A stretch of DNA of 64,000 nucleotides from Acheta domesticus. Taxonomy: Eukaryota > Arthropoda > Insecta > Orthoptera > Gryllidae. Below the pieces are notes generated by a model, which worked only from the letters and a program-made list of their open reading frames with translations, was not told the DNA's origin and made no database searches. Positions 33,331-46,355 of the stretch are shown in pieces. The first letter of the stretch is position 1, and every line of letters starts with the position of its first letter. Made by a program: the position numbers and the translations under genes. Location: contig JAHLJT010003656.1 in assembly GCA_031308135.1 (NCBI GenBank), positions 48,676,335-48,740,334 on the forward strand, given 5' to 3'.

Positions 33331-34430
33331 AGAAAAATACTACCTTCTTTGATTAAAATGTGTCGGGATCGCACCGGTTCACGCGTCCTATTTAATGTTC
33401 CTTTCAAGAATATACTTTTCTTTCTTGATAAAAACACCGGTCTGAGACTGGAAATATTCCTTGAAAACTTTCACCATTAACATAAATTCATCTCATTTCA
33501 CCATGAACATAAATTCGCCTCACTATTTACATTATTTTCATTGTTCTTGGTATAATTTGCTAACAATTACTATCAAATATTATTGGAACAAAATACAGTT
33601 ATTTAAGGACATAAACAAAAATTCACACCCTTACCTGGTGAGCCTTTCAAAATAATTTTTCATAATTTTTAACAAAGCTATATTTTTAGCAGCGATTAAT
33701 AGAAACTTAAGTTATGAAATATATTATATTTTCTTCATGATTTTCTTTATAATTCTGAAATCAAATTGTCCGATACAAATATCATTTTTCAATTATACTG
33801 AATCTCTTGTGCCCTCACTTTGTCCTGAAAGAGTTACACCTACAACCTAGGAAACTGTAAGTGGGTTTAATGACTTAGAATTACTAGTTCTTGGAACGCC
33901 GTGTAAATTGTTCATAGGACATTCCCTACAGCTAAAATAATCCCTAATAAAGATGTAATATGAACTAGATTGAAGTAATATTCAAAGAATCATCAGATAG
34001 ATACTATATGTTTTGTTAAATACAAGAATGCTTTTTCAGAGTACTCACGTAAGAACTGAGCTCTGATTGTGAAATATTTTATTCTCCGTATATATCGCGA
34101 ATTAAAATTTTATTAACATTAGTGTCATAAAATAAATAATAAATTTTAAAAAAAACTTTGAAATTGTTGATCGTTTGTTTCCGCTGCAAATAAATAATAC
34201 TAATCTTTTTACATGTTTTATTCCGATACTAGTTGTACCGGAGTCAAAAGGAAGTGTCCGGAGAGAAAACCGGAGTCAGAAGGAACTTTATTAGAAGAAA
34301 ATAGGTCGGAGAACTTCAATGTAGTTTTTCGGCAACTATGACACGAGAATCTGATGCACAGTAATCGGGCGGAATTACAAGATTACGGCCGAGTCACGAT
34401 AAGCGCAAAAAGAACTTACGCGACGATAAG
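33331..34430. other. AT-rich stretch, nothing recognised
   Basis: No ORF of note. 34235-34285 has a short duplication (CCGGAGTCAAAAGGAAGTGT and CCGGAGTCAGAAGGAAC). Confidence 0.45.
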
Positions 34431-34890
34431 TGCGGTCTTAAGCGTCCACCGCACCCACCCGTCACCGCCGCGAGCGCCTCTGGCGGGCACGCCGCGAACC
34501 CTTCGCCTGGCAATAAGCCCAGACGACGCCGCAACCTCGGAGGCGCCACAAGAAACCACACTCTGCTCCACCCCGCCCCGCCCCGGCCGGGCCTCGAGAG
34601 CACAAGAAAATTGAAAATTTCCCGCTTGCGGAAAGAGCCTTGGGGGCAGCGGCGGCCGCGAGATAATCCGGGGGGCTTTTTGCGGATCGAAGTTGGCGCG
34701 CCTGGCCACCGACTCGCGGGGTTTCCCCGGGCGCGCTGGCGTCGCTCCGATTCGGCGCCCGCACTGGGATTCGGGCGCCCGCGAAGTTTCGCCGGCGATG
34801 GGAGAGGGCGGTGGCGATGGCGGCGGTGGCGCGGCGGGAGCGGGCGAGCCAGCCGGGGCAAAGGAGAACATTGAGAGCTTGCGGTAGCGG
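34431..34890. promoter_or_regulatory. CpG-rich island, possible promoter
   Basis: About 460 bp of CpG-dense, non-repetitive sequence (CGGCGGCCGCGAGATAATCC; GGCGCGCCTGGCCACCGACT) in AT-rich surroundings. Unlike the other GC-rich segments it is not a tandem array, which makes a regulatory role more plausible. Long overlapping ORFs on both strands show no domain. Confidence 0.3.
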
Positions 34891-35743
34891 CCCCTCGGGT
34901 AAAAATAGCTAGCGTTGGCGATGGGAGGTGAAACCTTTCGTCGATTGCAAGCAAAGACGCGCATCTTTCAGCAGTGAAGATGGCGACCAAGGGAAATAAA
35001 TAAGTCTGGCAATAAATGAGGGCTCCGATGTTAACGATGAACAATTATTCTTAGCGAAGGGAAAGGAAAATGAAGTTAACAAATTAATTAATGAATTTAT
35101 CTGTTAACTAGTTATCGATAACCAGCATTCAACATCAGAGATGGATAGCTGTCTGAAGAAAATTATCTGCTGTATCAGATGGTCGTTGTCCATCAGGGCT
35201 GCCAGTAAGCTCTGAATGCGATCGTTACACATAAAGAAGTACTTAGGATACTAAAAATTTAGACACTTAAACCACACGAGTGCACATTTGCTTTAATAGG
35301 CCGCTGATAACACACTGAAAGAATGTACTCTTCAGAACAACTCCTGTGAAAGCGTTCGGATTATGTTTTGAACCACCCTATTCTGGGGTTAGTAGTGGCC
35401 GTAACCCAAAAGAACATACGAGAAGAAGACTGCGATTACACATTTTTTGTATTTCTTTACTATTTAATTTCAATTATCAATGGACAATTTTTCAGATACT
35501 ACGTTAGAGGAAGAAAATAAAGAAAATGACACGTTTTAATTTTCTTTTTAGTTAGATCCTGCGGAATAGAAATTTTCAATGCATAAAAGTATTTTTAAAA
35601 CAGTTTAAAGCATGGGCATGGCACATTCAGCTAGTACGAAGTGCATTGGGCAGTAATGTGCACTAAAATACAGCAGATTGCACTGCTGTGTATTGCTGGC
35701 CGTGTAGTGCTGTCCTGTGTAATATATAGTTGTTTATTATTAC

Positions 35744-35782
<39 letters not shown>

Positions 35783-37410
35783 CATCATCATTATTATTAT
35801 TGTGTATTGATATTCTCGATTTACTATATATGTCATTGCCATTGAGTAGTTCTCAAGTGCAGTTAAATATTTATCTATCCATTTAAAAACGTTAGTATTA
35901 ATTCCACTTAAACAAGCTTTGTCTAATTTAGAAAGAAAGTGCAACCAACTCCGTCAAATAGCGGAGAAATTATTTGTTGCCTCCAAGTAAATGTAGCAGA
36001 CAGTATCAATTTGCAGCGCTACAAGTACGTCTGGATTCAATCAAAAATATCTTGGCCATCTCGCCACACTGTTTGTGAATTACCGAGGTAATTTTGTCGA
36101 CCTTTGATGGCACAAACCGCCGGTGGTAACGTCTCAAGATAATTAATCGCTTTTAGTGAGAAGAGGTAAAATTATCATTGAAATGGAGAAAGGTATTAGC
36201 ATCATTCGAATCAGCAAAGAAGTATCTGCTGAAGAATGAAATAAAAAGCTAGTAAAAGAAAGGTTCAAACTTGGGTATTGGCGAGGAGTAACTCGCACGA
36301 AAATGGGAACGATTGGAGTGGTGTGGGCTTCGGGGATCGATAACAGAATGATCGCCATTGGTGTGGCAATGGGCTGTCGAGAATGTAATTGATACGTAAC
36401 AGCTGTCCCGTCGAAAATAAAAAGGAAAAGTTGGAATTGTGGCAGCGCGGAAAGAGTAAATGACTGGAGCGGCAAACAATTCTAGACAGACGCGACGAAA
36501 AGGGAGATTCTGCCAGTGTTTAATGTTGAAAGATGGGAGGCTACAAAATAAAAGTATGTACCGAGACTGGACACTTCAACAGGAAATTACATCAAAATTG
36601 GAACCGTTTTTTGAGTGCACAAAACTATGTGGTTATTATGAAAGACCGTTGTCGCGACTATTTCCCTAGAGCCGTGACGCATTGTCATTTTACTATATTA
36701 CCCATGACGGCCGTCACACAAAAGTTCAAGAATCATTGCATTGAACTTTGCTGAAAAATCATTTTCTACGATTTTCTTCAGCCTCAATTTTGCTGCTGAA
36801 AGTTACCAGTCTCAAACTATTTCTCCTTGTTTGTTTTTAAACGGATATTTCAGTAAACCTTGAAAATGAGGCCTAAATACGTCTGGAAACGTTAGTTAAC
36901 AAAGTTTTTTCAATAAATGTGAATAGAAAACGACTGCCTATAAAAATAAATCCTCGACCATGCTCCTGAAAATATTTCGTCTTGAGCAACAACAACACTG
37001 TTATATTTCACCAGCGATAGATTTCCAATTACTGTTCGCGTTTTCACGCGTTCCGGCGCGAACCAACAAATTGGCACTAAAATGCAGATTCCCCCCTTCC
37101 CTCCCCCACCCCACCCCTACGTCGAATCCGTGCGTCACAAAGAGCACGCAGCCGCGCTTTCTCGTTTCGCCGTCAGAGGCGCGGAAGTCGCTCACCTTTC
37201 TTGCGACCTGTGTCGCCGGCGAAACGGTCGCGGCTGCCAACTTCTCCGCGGAGGATGGGAACCCCGTGTGCTCTTGACTGACTGCCTTGGCGCAATCCAC
37301 GACTTTGCCCGGGGAACGCCCACCCCTGAACTGTGCGTTACGTAATAATAGACTCAGTTTTGTGCCAGATCAAGGGACTGAATGGTTAATCATTTCATGT
37401 TTTCAGACGC
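34891..37410. other. AT-rich stretch with one microsatellite
   Basis: Holds an (ATT)n microsatellite at 35736-35800. 37020-37330 is a CpG-containing patch. No gene recognised. Confidence 0.5.
35736..35800. repeat. (ATT)n microsatellite
   Basis: About 20 ATT units with three ATC substitutions. Confidence 0.95.
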
Positions 37411-37915
37411 GTCGACAGCTAAGATTATTAGTCTCGTAAGTGTAGTCCAGGTTTCTATTACGGAAGGTTCTTCTCGCGCTCAACGGTGACATTCGGTGCT
37501 GACCTACATGCAAGCAAGCGGAGTTGTCTCCAACCACATATCTCCCACCAACCAGTCACAAACCCCATTCTGGACACACTGAACTCCCGAATGGACTCCT
37601 GACATTTGTGATAATGTAGTGCATGTTAGTGTGTGTGTGTGTGTGTAAGGGGAGAGGGCGAGGAAGAGAAAGGAATATCGCGCTTCATTCCGCGTGACCC
37701 GTTTGTTAGGGTACAGTTCTGCCATTTTCCTGAGGTTCATCGGAGAATCATGGAACTACCGATCAGAGCAGCCGGCCACTGGAATTCTCCTCCGAACCGT
37801 TGATGAACTGGAACCACTTATCTAGTGCCGGAAATTCACCACGGTTCACTCCCGAACTCTTGAACCTCCCGACAAAGAGTGCTGCACGAGGTACGGTTTG
37901 CCGCTGAGCTGTCGC
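37411..37915 (-). repeat. SINE-like family A, copy A7
   Basis: GACAGCTAAGATTATTAGTC, TTCGGTGCTGACCTACATG, CATATCTCCCACC, GGGGAGAGGGCGAGGAAGAG, CCCGTTTGTTAGGGTAC, AACTACCGATCAGAGCAGCC and GGCCACTGGAATTC follow copy A2 in order. The head region is decayed (TTGAACCTCCCG remains). Confidence 0.75.
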
Positions 37916-38780
37916 AGCGGATCCATGAGGTTGCATCAGGTACATCGTGGAAGAGTCTGGGAGAAATCTGCGTGGGAATACCTGGAGCGGGCAGCGAAGC
38001 GATCGGCGTTCAACGCCCCCGCCCCGCCCCTGCGCCACCCTGCCGCCGGCGCCCGGGCCCGGGCCGCCTGCTGTCGAACTCCGCGCGCAAACTTGGGCAG
38101 TTTCCGAAGAGAAAGTTGCCGAAACATGTTCGCATTTTGCTGTAGGCTTCCGAATTATGTGGTTCACCGTTCTCTTCTGGTTCCCGCGGCTTTGCATTCA
38201 AGGCTTACGCACGCTTATATGCACAGGGAGATTACAAAATATCGGCCGTCACGATTTTAATGCTTGAGGGAGACGGACGATATTTTATATGTGAACGTCA
38301 AATAAATAGTTTGTGTAACTCTTTAAAGGTTTTGAAAATTAGAAAGGAAAATATCGTAATTATATTTCTCTAGAAGGAAGTTGGGAATATCTATTTGCCT
38401 CCCGGCTACATGTTCCTAACAATTATTTTTTTCGTCTTCTTAGATATGTGTATTAAACACAATAATGTAATAGTGCAAATTTTCAAAATATTACTATGAG
38501 TATAAAAATCAAAAAACATACAGATTATATTGCAATGTACTGAACCTTGCAATATACAGTTTCATTGTGTGTGGGTCTAGAAGCGTTGCAATTTAGCTTT
38601 CTGCACGAACAATCTCCATTCCAACTAGAAATATCTAAAAAAAATAGATGAAAGAAACGAAGTTCAGAAATATTTACCCGAAAATATTGTATTACTGGCG
38701 TACTTCATAATCTGCCTGTACCTCCGGGAAGCAACTCGTTGAACTTGGAGCAAACGGAGGGGAGTAGTGCAGCGTGGTCG
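37916..38780. other. Short GC patch then AT-rich stretch
   Basis: 37990-38100 is GC-rich (GCCGCCGGCGCCCGGGCCCG); the rest is AT-rich. ORFs of 60-144 codons overlap on both strands without recognisable content. Confidence 0.4.
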
Positions 38781-38789
38781 TGAGGTGGG

Positions 38790-39480
38790 GGTGGGGTGCC
38801 ATACAGTAGCGAGAAGGGGGAGACGGTGCGAGACAGAGTACAAAGCGAAGAAGAAAAATCGAGGCTGGGTGGGAGGATGGACTGCTGTGCAGAGGGAGGC
38901 CGATGGAGGGATGGAGGCAGAAAAGAGGAAAGGGCCAAGGAGAGATATCATGGGGAAGAGATGGAGGGAGGAAGGCGGATGAGGGACTGAGGAGATAGGT
39001 TAAGAGGTTAATGAGTGTGGATGGAGAATGAAGGAAAGAGGTGAGGATGAAATGTCGGAAAGAGAGAAAGGGAAGAGAAAGAGGAAGAAAAAGAGAAAGA
39101 TGAAGAGAAAGAGGAAGAAAAGAGAAAGAGGAAGAAAAGAGAAAGAGGAAGAAAGGAGAAATTGACAGAGAAAGAGAAAGATGAAGAGAAATAGGTGAAA
39201 GAGGAAGAGAAAGGGGAGAAAGAGGAAGAGAAAGATGGAGAGGAAGAGAAAGATGGAGAGAAAGAGGAAGAGAAAGATGGAGAGAAAAAGGAAGAGAAAG
39301 ATGGAGAGAAAGAGGAAAAGGAAGATGGAGAGAAAGAGGAAAAGAAAGAGGAAGAGAAAGAAGAGGAAAATGAAAAGAAAGAGGGAGAGAAATATGGAGA
39401 GAAAGAAGATAAAAGAAAGATGGAGAGATAGAGAGGCAGAGGAATATAAAGAAAACGGAACGAAGGAAGGAAATCGAATG
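38790..39480. repeat. Purine-rich (GAGAAAGAGGAAGA)n tract
   Basis: From 39060 to 39430 nearly every base on the plus strand is G or A, with AGAGAAAGATGGAGAGAAAG units. The Ser/Phe/Leu-rich minus-strand ORFs (173 and 224 codons) and Glu/Lys-rich plus-strand ORFs are artefacts. A homopurine strand this long could form triplex DNA. Confidence 0.93.
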
Positions 39481-39599
39481 AGGTAGTCACTAGAGAAGCA
39501 AAGAATCGAAAAAGAGAGCACAGCAATGGGGTTGGCCAGGAAATGTACAGATTAGGGGCAAGACAGAGAAGAAGGGGATCGAGGTGCGAGAGTAAGAAG

Positions 39600-40758
39600 A
39601 AGGGGCCTCGAAGGCACTCCCCGCCCCGCCCCGCCCCACCCCACCACGCCCCGCCCCGTCCCGCCGCGCCGCGCTCCTCCACGCCCCGCGGGCATGGAAG
39701 TAGACGCTAAGTAAGATCAAAGCGGATGGGAATGTTTGAGTAAACACTCGGCGGTGATTCTTCCGCTCGAGCGGAGCGCGCTCCCAGACAGAGCGCCGCC
39801 CTCCCCCCACCCCACCTCACCCCTCCCTCCCCACCCCCGCTCCACTTCCGACGCCTCGCGCGGGGCCCAGGCGAGGGAGGCAGGCGCTCTCGACAGCGAG
39901 GACGCGGTGTCGCCCTCGTTTGGATTAGGACTTACGCTGACAGCGGCAGTCTGTCACTAAGGTGTCCAAAATTCACTGAGATCATTCCTTATTTTTCGAC
40001 TGTTTCAAGCGGAATTCAGAAGTTGAACAGAAATGATAAGAATTGATGACGTAATGGAGATTTTAAAGAACATTAATATTGGTTTGAGATAGATTCATCG
40101 CTCTCAACATACGTTTACAATTTTCTTGAAAACTGGATATAAAATGACGGGATCGGTGGAACAATGGAATGCGCTACCCTCTGTTTCTAGGGACTCTACG
40201 CAAAACAGCCGTTGGAGCCCTCTGGAAATATGTTTTTCAACGTTTAGTGCCATCCAGTTGTTGTGTTTGCTAAATATGTACCACGAGAGCGCTCCAAAAG
40301 GCAAACCGTTGCTTAAATGTGAAAGAAGTTCTATAAGAAGTGAAACCGTCAGAACTGAGCTGCATATGCCCCGTGAGCTTCGGTGTAGACCAACCACCAT
40401 TTGCTTTACACCGGCCTCTCCCTCCGATTAATCACAGGCATACAGAAGCTAAGCAAGGTTTCAGATGAAGACCCGAACCAGCACAAATCATATGTACAAC
40501 CTGGCCAGAGGGTCACAAGAAGTTATTGATTAGTAATTTTCAGTCGGTGAGAGGATAAAGAAACGCAATAGGGTACCTGTAACTGCAACAAACTGCATGA
40601 GGTAAAAAGCTGTGACAAAACAAAGAATAAATAAGAATTTGAAGTGCATATGTGTGTAAACTCTTTCAGGGAATGATACCAACTCCCAGCATCAGAAGTG
40701 GCTGATCTGATACATGCTTTGCAGTTGTCCCTGAATTTTAGACCTTTGCCCTCAAGGC
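39600..40758. other. GC patches (39620-39900) then AT-rich sequence
   Basis: 39620-39660 is a short CCCCGCCCCGCC-type array and 39790-39850 a C-rich stretch. 40000-40700 has ORFs near 100 codons (40126-40431) with no family signature. Confidence 0.45.
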
Positions 40759-40759
40759 A

Positions 40760-40783
40760 TAATAATAATAATAATAAAAATAA

Positions 40784-40829
<46 letters not shown>
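40760..40829. repeat. (AAT)n microsatellite
   Basis: About 23 AAT units with two AAA interruptions. Confidence 0.95.
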
Positions 40830-40830
<1 letters not shown>

Positions 40831-40905
40831 TGTTAACACATTAGTTACGCTAGTTACTGTAGTGGACGATGCGATCATAACAAAGGCATTCCGGGTCGGC
40901 GTGCA

Positions 40906-41103
40906 ATTCAGTACGTTGTGAATCATTATGTGACTGATCTCATGTTTGCTGACAATAACGCAATATTCGCCGGTACTGGCGCGGAAGCCACTGATATCCT
41001 ATATGACCCTGTCTACACCGCGCAATCCTAGGATCTCAAGATCAATACAGGGGAAAACAAAGCCATGGTAACTGATGAGTCAAAGGTCCGTGCCTGTCTG
41101 TAG
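40906..41103 (+). pseudogene. Decayed LINE reverse-transcriptase fragment
   Basis: In the frame of 40906 the translation runs through VTDLMFADNNAIFAGTGAEA, then TDILYDPVYTAQS, a TAG stop, then DLKINTGENKAMVT. This matches the catalytic palm region of non-LTR reverse transcriptases (typical pattern L-x-F/Y-A-D-D-I-A-L/I-F-A, followed by G-L-K-I-N-x-x-K-T-K). The second catalytic Asp of the FADD motif is Asn here, the frame has an internal stop at 41029, and no endonuclease or further RT is visible, so it is a dead 5'- and 3'-truncated copy. It directly follows an (AAT)n microsatellite. Confidence 0.75.
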
Positions 41104-41211
41104 CAGATGCAACACGGTAGGAGGTGCCGTGTAGCAAGTGCGACTACATAGAGGATCAGAAAGGGTTTCAGGGGATTGTTTCCTTTTAAAGCGAATGAAA
41201 GGCAATAAACA

Positions 41212-41438
41212 GTTACTAGAAAAACCCGGCGGACGTTGTTCTGCCCTTCATCTTCCTCTTTTCCCTCCCATCTGCCTTTTTCACAGTCTCTCCCTCCCTC
41301 CTCCCCCCTGTCCCTGTCTGTCTCTGCCGCTCTCTGTCCTTATCATTCACATTTACTTGCAGATTCTGCACGTCTCTGAGCAGGTGAGGTAATATCAGGA
41401 AGCGCCGGACCAACAAAAATGTAATAGAATGTTCAAAA
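41212..41438 (-). repeat. Dispersed repeat family G, copy 2
   Basis: Reverse complement of the block at 31243-31462: CTAGAAAAACCCGGCGGACG, TTCTGCCCTTCATC, a pyrimidine-rich middle, CAGATTCTGCACGTCTCTGA and GGACCAACAAAAATGTAATA. The shared purine/pyrimidine tract is part of the element, not a separate microsatellite. Confidence 0.85.
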
Positions 41439-41544
41439 AGGTTTCGTCCTGTAGGTGGGTAATAGTTTGACAGCTGTGTAACGTGGCAGCGATGTTGCCG
41501 TATTTATTATTTGGGGATGTTAATGAGTCCGTGGCGGGGAGAGT

Positions 41545-41696
41545 CACGTGACGTTAACCGCGACCCTATTGTGAGGCGATGAGACGCGAAGTGCCCGCGA
41601 TCGTCTTCTGGTTTGTTGGATGGGTCTCGGACCCGGGGAGACGGGCGACACGTGACATTGCTGGCAATCGGTTGGTCAGGCGGTGGGTGACACGTG
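41545..41696. promoter_or_regulatory. Cluster of three CACGTG E-box motifs
   Basis: CACGTG occurs at 41545, 41649 and 41691 within 152 bp, two of them as CACGTGA preceded by GACA or GTGA contexts, in a CpG-containing patch (41510-41800). This is a possible bHLH-binding cluster; it is only motif-based. Confidence 0.25.
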
Positions 41697-44600
41697 AGGT
41701 GCTCGCCATAGCTGCACGTCATTTGTAATATTTGAACCGCGGCACCTGGCGCGCTGGTTAAGAGAAGGCGGGGGCGGACGCGCCGCGGATGTCTCAAGCC
41801 TGACCTCCACTTCTGGAATCTTTCGAATCCGTTCATTCGATTCTTAGTTTCCATCTTCTTAAGTTGCTTTTTGTACATTGCGTCACAACCAGAGTCTGTT
41901 AAATCAGTTATCAAGCGTGAGAATGTATTGCACATGTCACGTAACATCTCAATGTCTTTGTGCAAATTGGAGTCTTATTTCTGCCTATTGTTAGTCTGAG
42001 AATTCAGAAAATGACAGCCGGGAGAATCAATTCAAATTACAGAGATAATCAATAAACTTTGTATTTTCATGAAAAAAAATTTAATTTCCAAAACGTTTTT
42101 TGTTTACCACAATATTTAGCTTAATATTCACGAATGTGGCAATCTTAAGTCCAAGGCACTAGTTCATATGAATAAGTGCTAAAAATAACAATTCAAGCAG
42201 TCCAGGAGATTCGATATTTTCCGCAATTGTTGGATGTGTTTATAATTTATGTTTACGCCACCGTATACCGTGGCTATCATTTTGAACAAAACTGGATTTT
42301 CTGTACGTATATTTAAAATATTTATTGAACAGAACCTACAAACATTAAACTATTAACGTATTGTAGTGTAAGCCATGCGTTGCTTTCCTTAGAGAATATT
42401 ACTCGACAGTTTCACTGTTTACACGGACAAACGAGGAAACGCTGTCGTCTGCAGTGTCGTAGTGGCAGGTTTGAATTTCGCGGCCGGAAGTGATTTTTAA
42501 ACTCAATTTTCTCAAAGACAAAATGTTTTTAGGAAAAACTGGACCTATCGTTCTTCATGGCTGGCAACACAGAATTTGGGGTATTTTTTTGTAACGGGAA
42601 CTTCTGGACATCCTGTATTGCCTCTAAAGATTAGGCGAAACAGTTAAGTTGCAACAATATCAGTTGACTTTTAAGCACTATTGACAATTTTTATAAATAT
42701 TGATAGCAGTGGTAAAGAAAATATGTACCAAAGTACAGTATTATATACAAATCAATTTAAAAAAAATAGGGTTATCATTATGTTGCCCCGACCCCTTCAA
42801 CTGTCGTAAGTGTTAGGCGGACCCAAGACTTTGGAATATAGGGTGGAATGGACTCCGCCTCACCCGCAGCCTGCCCGTAGCATCGGGCGGCAACGAAGAC
42901 ACCTCACATTGAATACGCACAAGAACAGAAAAATTAACTTGGTTCACGTGCGTACGGCATTAATTGGCTAAAAAAACAATATGAATTTACAATTTTCTTT
43001 TTTTTTTTGTGAAGATATATTTACCCCTTTCTTCAATATTCTTAGAGATATCTCAGCTTACTCCGCCTATCCTGACGCTTAACCACTGCAAATTTTGTGT
43101 TTTTTTAATGAAAATATGAGCGAGTATATATACGCGTAATGTCCAACAATTATTTGGTATATTTTCCTTAACAGAATGTTCACTGTATATATGATGTGAT
43201 GTGATGAATTATGTTTCAACTTAAGGCAAATAACAGTATTCGCTGTTATAGTCCAGTGCAACTTACACCTACTGATCTGGGTAAATATAAAACATTTCTA
43301 TTTTATTTTCAGAAAATATCTGAATTTCTGAACATGTAATGTGTTTTACTCTAGGTGCACATTGAATTGTGATTGCATCGTTCCAAAATTTGTAAGCCTG
43401 ATTTAATTATTCTCGGAAAGTAAGTACTGAACGACGACTCAAAAAATATGAATTTTGCGTTAATGCACCCTCCAGAATTGCAGCTTAGTCTATCTTCCAG
43501 AAGCAACAGAAGCATAAGTTATAATACATTTATCCATCCACAATTGATAGCAGTGTGAATGCACGATTGCTGCATTGCAATGCAAGATGAAAACGCCAAA
43601 CTCATTTATCTCAACATCTGATTTTTTGAGTTAAACCACTATTGCAGTCTTTTATATATTTAACATTAATCTTATTCTACGATTATAAAACTTTTAAAAT
43701 ACGTAATATATTTGTTACATTTACTTTCCAAAATAAGAAATGTATTATTACAGGATGTTTCTTAATTACTATCCTATCACCTTTATTTTTAAAGTTCGTT
43801 TAATCTTTAAAATTGTATGTAAATTAAAACACTCAGAGAAAATTATTGAAGTTTCTTTCAAAAGAACTTAATTAATTTGATTGTGAGAAAATGTTTAGAA
43901 ATTATATACAGTTATTTATTAGAGCAAAATGTAACACAGTTTTCTAAATTACATTTCATCATTCAATAGATTATAAAGTTTTTCGTAGCTTTAAGTTTTG
44001 GCCATTTTCTTAGGAACACACTTGCAAGTTGTTGTGAAGTTCCTGTGCATTTCTTACTGAACCGTGAAGCAAATGCAAATCTTAGCCTTTGACCACGAAA
44101 ACCAATTGAAAATCTAATCGCTAGGGAATTTGTCATGCAAATGTGGAAAATGGTTCTGAAGCATTGAACAAAGCGTCGCTTATTTCCTTTTCTTAGAACT
44201 TAAAGCAGTCGTTTATCCTCGTGACACTTCGCTGTTCGCGTTCTTGGAATAAATAACGAGAAAGACACAGCTTAATGAGATACTTCTCGCTCCCTTATTT
44301 CCCTGCAAATGGAAGATTCGATTCCTTCTGAGGATGGGAGTGGGGTGTCCAGCAGGCATCCTGCTTGAAAGGACTTCCAGAGATCTATTTTCGGATTCAT
44401 TACTGACACAAACGAGAGATTTCAATCCTGGATCCGTGTTACGACTCCCTGTTTTGAATTAGTTTTTGCTTTAAATTGATGTACACCCGAAAGCAAGCGA
44501 GTTTATTGCGCAATTAGAATACACTAAAACAGTACCTCAGTTTTATCGAGTCTTGAATGAAATACGTGTTGTCAATATCTGCGAGTCGTAAAATGTCAAA

Positions 44601-46299
44601 ATGTTGGTTCCATATTAAAATTAATCAATAAAGTCCTTTATTCTTTGAATAAATTCTGAGATTCTGAGTGGCCTACAAGTGCGAACACGAAAAGAATGTT
44701 AGTTTTATTTTTAGAAATTCATGTGAGGACCTGCTGTTAAATGTCAGAAGTATTACCTTCAAATGCATGAAAACAGACTCATTAAAATGAAACTTTTAAA
44801 ATTAGATAGTCACGGCATGGAAATGTGTCATGACAGTACAGGAAACGGATAAGATGTTCAATCGTCGACAGCATGGCTATTACAAGATAATTATGAAGAT
44901 AGCTTTAAAATTTCTATTATGAAATTGAAGTAAATAATAGCTACATATTCAATTACATAAGATCTTATTAATACATTATTAATTCAGAATTATTGTCATT
45001 TAAAACTATCGACAAAAATTGTTCCAAAAACTTGAAAAAATAAATTAATTTGTTATGATGCCCATTGGACAATTTCATTCTTAAATAGTGGGGGAAGTTC
45101 ACTACAGAAAAAACACTCATTATTTACTTGCTGCATGCTTCTCATTCTAAACGTTCGATTTATCCAAACAAAACAAGGATGAATACAGAAGGGAATGTAG
45201 GTGTACCGCACTGCAGTAATGCGCCAAACTATATACAGATCGCACGTGTATTGAATTATTAAAAAGATATGAAGATATCACGAAAGATATGAAAAATGGA
45301 TCAAGAAATTCTTATCCATTTAAAGGAAAGGTAAATGACAAGAAATTAATACATCGAGTGATGCACGGGAAGACATTCATGTAGCTAAAAAATATGTCAA
45401 CGATGTTATCGAAGATCTACTTGAGAAACCTTGTATGTCAGTTTTCAATAGTTTTTCAGGAGAGACAAAAAGCTGATTTGTGACTATTAGCCCGTGAAAC
45501 ATTGATTACTTTCAATCGCCGATAGAGAGCACTACCATTTGGTTTTGCCTCCGGAGGCTCCTCAGTGTGTGGCAAACAGCCAAATGAATGCAACGGCACC
45601 AAAATTCCATTTTCGTCAACTTCAGACTTACGAGGTTTTGCAAGTAGACAATCGTTTTGCTAGTCAAAACGTATAAATACAAACACCATTACCAAGACAT
45701 TAATGGTGTACAGGTGGGAACAGCGCCAGCTCTCTTTGCGCAGGTGATCAGCGAGAAATTGGGCAGTGTTGTAACTTCATGCTGCAAGTAGGCTCACATT
45801 AGTGTGGAGTTTTCAAGTTATTGTGAATTAAGCGTAAAACAATTAGCAATTAGACAGTTCGTATGTAGCAATCTCAATCTCTATTACAATTATATTCAAG
45901 CAGGCTATTCACGAGCTTGAATATAAATCTAGTCGCAGGTTAGAATATAAAGTTACTAGGAGAAGACTTTAACAAAGGTCACACTGCCAGGTTCGTCCCT
46001 CCCCCCCCCTCAATTAGTCCCGTTGCTTCCGCGAGACGTTCTCGAAGGCGAAGTCAGATGTTGGGTAAGAATTTATATTTAAATATTATGTTAGAAAACA
46101 TTTCTATTCTGAGCAAAAGAATCGGTTAAAATAAAAATAATATTTGGATTACACTATCAAATATTTTTGCTTATTTGTCGAATATATCAGCTTTAAAAGT
46201 AGTGTTCGGTCCTAATGTTCTATAATTTGCAATGAGTTTTATAAACGTTGACTGAAATGAGTCAATAAAAACAGAAAGTGTGGTATTAAAATATTACCT
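41697..46299. other. AT-rich stretch without recognised features
   Basis: After a GC-containing patch to ~41800 the sequence is AT-rich. A 152-codon minus-strand frame (41507-41965) has no domain I recognise. Nothing else stands out to 46299. Confidence 0.5.
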
Positions 46300-46355
46300 A
46301 ACCTGTGCTGAACGAGAAAGCACGTGTTGTTGTGGCAACACTAGTTCCTTTTAAA
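46300..46355 (+). repeat. Dispersed repeat family C, copy 3
   Basis: CTGAACGAGAAAGCACGTGT followed by TGTTGTGGCAACACTAGT, matching 1775-1830 and 5990-6045. Confidence 0.6.

Noticed and set aside
32910..33437. 175-codon Arg/Thr/Asp-rich ORF
   Set aside because: Arises from the GTCC/GTCT tetranucleotide repeat.
41507..41965. 152-codon minus-strand ORF
   Set aside because: No recognisable motif, no conserved neighbours; length is possible by chance in GC-containing sequence.
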